From NCBI GenBank assembly GCA_020248945.1, contig JADCGQ010000064.1, positions 1 through 34,432 on the forward strand: a stretch of DNA of 34,432 bases, read 5' to 3'. Source of the DNA: Rubrivivax sp. (lineage in GTDB: Bacteria; Pseudomonadota; Gammaproteobacteria; Burkholderiales; Burkholderiaceae_C). A program made the translations under genes and the position numbers. Each line of letters starts with the position of its first letter. Within the stretch, counting starts at the first letter, position 1. Below the pieces are notes generated by a model. The model had not been told where the DNA came from, searched no databases, and worked only from the letters and a program-made list of their open reading frames with translations. Below are positions 31,200 to 34,432 of this stretch, piece by piece.

Positions 31200-32351
31200 A
31201 TGCAAGTTCTGCAAGTGCACTTCGACCCCCGCGGCAGCCCGGCGCTGCTGGCACAGCGGCTGCAAGAGTCGGTGCGGGCCGGCGCCCGTTCGCTGCTGGT
31301 GCTGGCCGGCGACGGCGTGGCCTGGCCTGCGGTCGAGGTCGACCCCCTGCTGCAGGGGCTGCCGGTGCCGGTGTTCGGGGGCGTGTTCCCCCAGGTGCTG
31401 CACGGCACGACGCACACCGAGACCGGGCTGCTCGTGGTGGCGCTGCGCAACGAGGCGATGGTCACCACGGTCGAAGGCCTGGACACCCCCGGCACCGATT
31501 TCCAGGCCGCGCTGGCCACTGCCGCGGCCGCGGCGCGCCCTTGCCGCACGCAGCTGGTGCTGGTGGACGGGCTGGCGCCCTTCATCGCCGATTTCATCGA
31601 AGCCGTGTTCGAGCAGATCGGCGGTGGCGCGTCGTTCCTCGGCGGTGGCGCTGGCTCGCTGAGCTTCGAAGTGCGTCCCTGCCTCTTCACGCCCGACGGC
31701 CTGCGCAGCGGCGTGGGCCTGGTGGTGGGGCTGGACAGCCCGCTGGGCATCGGCGTGCATCACGGCTGGCAGTCGATCAGCGGGCCTTTCGTCGTGACGG
31801 GTTCGGAAGGCAACACCATCACCAGCCTCGACTACCGGCCCGCCGCCGAGGTCTACCGCGCCTGCGTGGAACCCATCGTCGGCGAGACGCTGACGCCCGA
31901 GAACTTCTTCCAGCACGCCAAGGGGCACCCCTTCGGCATCGAGCGCGTGGACGGCTCGCTGCTCGTGCGCGACCCCATCGTGATGCGCGGCGAGCACCTC
32001 GTCTGCGTGGGCGCGGTGCCCGTGCAGCGCATGGTCTACATCCTGCGAGGGGAGGTCGACGCGCTGATCAGCGCCGCCCAGCAGGGCACGGTGCAGGCCG
32101 TGCAGGCGCTGCAGGCCGCCGGCCGGCCCGCCGCTGGCGGCCTGCTGGTGGACTGCATCAGCCGCGTGCTCTTTCTGGGCCCGCGCTTCAGCGAAGAGCT
32201 GCAGGCCGCCTGCGAGCACCTGCGGCAAGCCGCCGGCCCCGAGGCGCCGCTCTTCGGCATGCTGAGCCTGGGAGAGATCGCCAACAACGGCACCCACCTG
32301 CTGGACTTCTACAACAAGACCTTCGTGCTCGGCGCCTTCGGCCATGCCTGA
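31200..32351 (+). CDS. FIST-domain sensory protein
   Basis: Cytosolic protein of 383 residues with FIST_N (about 15-190; LLVLAGDGVAWPAVEVDPLLQ, QIGGGASFLGGGAGSLSFE, FTPDGLRSGVGLVVGLDSP) and FIST_C (about 205-350; YRPAAEVYRACVEPIVG, RVDGSLLVRDP, FGMLSLGEIANNG). The closing G-x-x-S-x-GEI-x-N block is characteristic. FIST proteins are thought to sense small ligands for chemotaxis or two-component systems. The ATG at 31200 begins the conserved N-terminus. The gene overlaps the histidine kinase start by 8 bases, so FIST protein and kinase are made together and very likely act as one sensor. Confidence 0.88.
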   Translation: MQVLQVHFDPRGSPALLAQRLQESVRAGARSLLVLAGDGVAWPAVEVDPLLQGLPVPVFGGVFPQVLHGTTHTETGLLVVALRNEAMVTTVEGLDTPGTDFQAALATAAAAARPCRTQLVLVDGLAPFIADFIEAVFEQIGGGASFLGGGAGSLSFEVRPCLFTPDGLRSGVGLVVGLDSPLGIGVHHGWQSISGPFVVTGSEGNTITSLDYRPAAEVYRACVEPIVGETLTPENFFQHAKGHPFGIERVDGSLLVRDPIVMRGEHLVCVGAVPVQRMVYILRGEVDALISAAQQGTVQAVQALQAAGRPAAGGLLVDCISRVLFLGPRFSEELQAACEHLRQAAGPEAPLFGMLSLGEIANNGTHLLDFYNKTFVLGAFGHA

Positions 32352-33966
32352 CACGCAGGCGCAGACGCTCGCGGCGATCAAGTTCGAGCTCGCCATGAGC
32401 GTGGGCGAGTCGCTCGAGATGGAGCCCATGGTGCGGGCCTTCATGCGGCCGCTGCTGCAGTTCATGCTCGGGCTCAGCTGCCAGCTGTGGTGGCGCGACG
32501 AAGCCGGGCTGCTGCGCCGCATGGCCTACCCGGCGCGCAGCCTCACGCCCACGGCAGAAAACGCAGGCCCGCAGGCCTGGCGCGAATCCGTGGCCCTGGC
32601 GGGGCAGGCCCGGCCGCAGTACACCGAGATCCAGGCCGGGCACCACCTGCACGCGCTGCCGTTGGGCGAGGCCGGCTGGCTCTTTATCGAGCGCCTGGGC
32701 GCCGAGGTGCCCGCGCCCGTGCTGGCGGCCATCGGCGTGGTGCTGCTGCGCCTGGCCCATGCCTGCCGCGCCTGTGAACAGCACGAACAGCTGCAGGTGC
32801 TGCTGGGCCAGAAGGCGGCCGCCGAGGCGGCGCTGCGGGAAGCGCTCTCGAGGCTGGAAGACATCTTCTCGCTCAGCAGCGACGGCTTCGTCTACTTCGA
32901 CGGCGAGGCCCGGGTGGCCTACTGCAACCCTTGCGCGGCGCAACTGCTGGCGCTGCAGGGCCCGCAGCTGCTGGCCATGGACCTGCCGGCCCTGCATGCC
33001 TGGCTGGGCGCCAACGCCGAGCCTCGCCACCGGCAGCACCTGCCCGGGCAGGGCCACGCGCCAGCGGGCGTGCTGCAACTGGCCATACCCCAGCCCCGCG
33101 TGCTGGCCTGGGCACTGCGGCACAAAGCCGTGCCTGCTGCGTTGACTGGTGCGCCCAACGCCGGTGTATCGGCCGGCGCCGTGCTCTACCTGCGCGACAT
33201 CACGCGTGAATCGGAGATCGAGCGCCTGAAGAGCGAGTTCCTCCACACCGCGGCACACGAGCTGCGCACGCCCATCGCCAGCGTCTTCGGCTTCTCGGAA
33301 CTGATGCTGCGCCGCCCCGCGAGCGAAGAGCGCAAGCGCGAGATGCTGGACATCATCCACCGGCAGTCGTCGCTGCTGGTCTCGCTGGTGGACGAGCTGC
33401 TCGACCTGACGCGCCTGGAACACGGCGGCGCCCGCATGCTCACGCGCAGCCCTCATGAACTCGCGCCGCTGGTGCGCACCACGGTGCAGGGCCTGTCCAT
33501 CCCCGGCGACAGCCGGCAGATGCAGCTGGGGCCCTTGCCCGCCCAGGCGCTGCTGCACGTGGACGCCAAGCTCTTCCACCGCGCGCTGCTGAACGTGCTG
33601 ACGAACGCCTTCAAGTACTCACAGGGTGCGGGCGAGATCACGCTGCAGGTGCTGCCCGGCATGCTGGCCGAACGCCCCGCCTGGGGCCTGCGCGTAAAAG
33701 ACCAGGGCATCGGCATGCACCCTGAACAGCTGGCCCGCGTGTTCGAGCGTTTCTACCGCGCCGACCAGTCGGGCGCGGTGCCCGGCACCGGGCTGGGCAT
33801 GAGCCTGGTCAAGGAGATCCTGGACCTGCACGCCGGGCGCATCGACATCGAAAGCAAGCCGGAGCAGGGCACCACGGTCACGCTGTGGTGGCCGGCCGAT
33901 GCCGCGCCAGAATGCGCCAATGCCGCCCCTGCGCTACCTGACCGCCGAACAGGCCCTCACGGGTGA
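32344..33966 (+). CDS. soluble PAS histidine kinase partnered with the FIST protein
   Basis: Kinase of 540 residues without membrane helices. A GAF-like N-terminal region (about 15-150; SCQLWWRDEAGLLRR, GEAGWLFIERLG) and a short coiled linker are followed by PAS (about 170-285; LEDIFSLSSDGFVYFDGEARVAYCNP). HisKA has His305 in AAHELRTPIASVFGF. HATPase_c follows with ALLNVLTNAFKYSQGAGEI, DQGIGMHPEQLARVFERFYR and GTGLGMSLVKEIL. No receiver domain and no adjacent regulator are seen. Its PAS-to-ATPase part is a clear paralogue of the kinase at 20410-22857. The last 20 residues (after TLWWPAD) overlap the next gene's start and may be a tail without function. Confidence 0.88.
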   Translation: MPDTQAQTLAAIKFELAMSVGESLEMEPMVRAFMRPLLQFMLGLSCQLWWRDEAGLLRRMAYPARSLTPTAENAGPQAWRESVALAGQARPQYTEIQAGHHLHALPLGEAGWLFIERLGAEVPAPVLAAIGVVLLRLAHACRACEQHEQLQVLLGQKAAAEAALREALSRLEDIFSLSSDGFVYFDGEARVAYCNPCAAQLLALQGPQLLAMDLPALHAWLGANAEPRHRQHLPGQGHAPAGVLQLAIPQPRVLAWALRHKAVPAALTGAPNAGVSAGAVLYLRDITRESEIERLKSEFLHTAAHELRTPIASVFGFSELMLRRPASEERKREMLDIIHRQSSLLVSLVDELLDLTRLEHGGARMLTRSPHELAPLVRTTVQGLSIPGDSRQMQLGPLPAQALLHVDAKLFHRALLNVLTNAFKYSQGAGEITLQVLPGMLAERPAWGLRVKDQGIGMHPEQLARVFERFYRADQSGAVPGTGLGMSLVKEILDLHAGRIDIESKPEQGTTVTLWWPADAAPECANAAPALPDRRTGPHG

Positions 33967-34120
33967 CGGCGACGCCGTGCTCGAAGCGGCGGCCAGCACG
34001 CGCGGCAGCGAGCACGCCGCCGTGATGGGCGAGGTGGCCGCGCTGCTGGCGTGGTGCAAGGCCCGGCACCCCGCGAAGAGCCTAGCGATCCAGCGTGGCG
34101 ACTTGGCCACACGGGTCTGA
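33920..34120 (+). CDS. probable truncated gene after the FIST-kinase pair
   Basis: The ORF starts at an ATG inside the 3' end of the kinase gene and reads MPPLRYLTAEQALTGDGDAV with normal codon bias to about residue 53 (CKARHPAKS). From about 34080 codon use changes (CTA, ATC, CAG, CGT...) and it stops at 34118-34120. The most likely reading is a third gene of the FIST operon cut at about 34080 by foreign DNA. Family not recognised. If it is real, the overlap with the kinase is 47 bases. Confidence 0.45.
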   Translation: MPPLRYLTAEQALTGDGDAVLEAAASTRGSEHAAVMGEVAALLAWCKARHPAKSLAIQRGDLATRV

Positions 34121-34195
34121 GAAGTCGAAAACACCAGGTGTGAGCAACAGGCGCAAGGCGCCGGACTCGACGAACATAGTCGTAAACAAGTCCAT
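34082..34195 (-). CDS. 37-residue ORF with strong ribosome binding site
   Basis: The ATG at 34195 is preceded by gggagg five bases upstream. The peptide starts MDLFTTMFVESGALRLLL, ends GQVATLDR, and stops at TAG 34082-34084, right at the apparent junction with the truncated gene. Amino-acid composition is balanced, with aromatic and hydrophobic residues, unlike chance frames in this genome. It reads toward the FIST operon, opposite to the gene at the right edge. Family not recognised. Confidence 0.45.
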   Translation of the reverse strand: MDLFTTMFVESGALRLLLTPGVFDFSDPCGQVATLDR

Positions 34196-34411
34196 GAGGC
34201 CTCCCGAGAGGCTGCTGGTGATCTGCCGGTGGACAAGGAACGGCGCTCACCTCTCACCTGAGTGCTGCTGCCTGAGACCGCTCTGCAGCGGGGGACTAAA
34301 CCGCTCGCGCGGTAGGCGCTCCGTCGAGAGTGGTGGCGGCCCGTCGTGCCGCTGGTTCTGCGATGTTGGTGATCGAGGCAATCCGCCTCGTTCACCGACT
34401 GGAGCAGGATC
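34196..34411 (+). other. hairpin-rich non-coding leader, possible structured RNA
   Basis: The region contains three perfect 5-bp stem / tetraloop hairpins: gcctc-ccga-gaggc (34199-34212), ccgct-ctgc-agcgg (34278-34291) and accgc-tcgc-gcggt (34300-34313). They stand before a gene start at 34412. A long structured leader of this sort is what IS110-family elements use to encode bridge RNA, but no transposase domain is visible in this window, so this is a hypothesis only. Confidence 0.3.
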
Positions 34412-34432
34412 ATGGATGTTTCGACTCCCACC
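34412..34432 (+). CDS. 5' end of a gene leaving the window
   Basis: ATG followed by six codons (MDVSTPT) to the edge, with ggagcagg ending five bases upstream as a good ribosome binding site. The product cannot be told from seven residues. Position after a structured leader and next to a broken gene suggests an insertion-sequence transposase. Confidence 0.4.

Noticed and set aside
31134..32522. 462-codon frame antisense to the FIST gene
   Set aside because: His/Gln/Ala-rich shadow of the FIST gene.

Overview
The window looks like chromosomal DNA of a very GC-rich betaproteobacterium of the order Burkholderiales (Rubrivivax/Leptothrix/Ideonella-like). This rests on base composition (roughly 70% GC judged by eye, strong G/C third positions), the gene families present, and intergenic repeats of the ggcttcgacaggctcagccc type that are typical of that order. 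I see no tRNA, rRNA, CRISPR array, prophage or origin. Genus is inference.

Left part (about 0.3-12.1 kb). A DUF454 membrane protein (-) diverges from a chromate transporter (chrA). Then comes a tightly packed + strand run: P-type cation ATPase, CaCA cation exchanger, CBS-pair protein, Kef-like CPA2 antiporter with TrkA-N domain, tandem UspA, DUF3616 protein, diacylglycerol-kinase-like lipid kinase and metallophosphoesterase. Several pairs overlap by ATGA or GTGA. An FNR/ANR-like box lies just before the ATPase, so the run may be a low-oxygen ion-homeostasis and stress operon.

Middle part (12.0-22.9 kb). Two coupled lipoprotein genes, one with a PDZ domain, sit between two 89-bp direct repeats. 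The repeat is the overlapping 3' end of the metallophosphoesterase and of a convergent phasin-like gene, so a roughly 1.8-kb segment has entered while leaving both genes intact. A 12-bp tandem repeat, a SulP-STAS-cyclic-nucleotide-binding fusion (-), a divergent chemotaxis receptor (+), and a - strand run (PAS histidine kinase, membrane protein, DUF900 alpha/beta hydrolase) follow.

Right-centre part (22.9-31.2 kb). This is a patchwork with decay. It has an AT-richer promoter island, an unassigned stretch, a small beta-rich protein gene, a transposase tail relic, and a sigma-54 activator pseudogene. Next is a - strand group (TetR with a palindromic operator, DUF2141, SDR, a 70-aa membrane protein and an NAPE-PLD-type metallo-hydrolase lipoprotein), then a nitroreductase with a possible FNR half-palindrome. 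After a repeat cluster come a frameshifted endonuclease/exonuclease/phosphatase gene and an SGNH-hydrolase relic.

Right end (31.2-34.4 kb). A FIST-domain protein overlaps an orphan PAS histidine kinase, forming a likely signalling pair. A following gene seems cut near 34,080. Beyond the cut lie a 37-codon reverse ORF with a strong ribosome binding site, a stem-loop-rich stretch of about 200 bases, and the first seven codons of a gene leaving the window. This may be the left end of a mobile element. It and the repeat-flanked lipoprotein insert are the least explained parts of the window.
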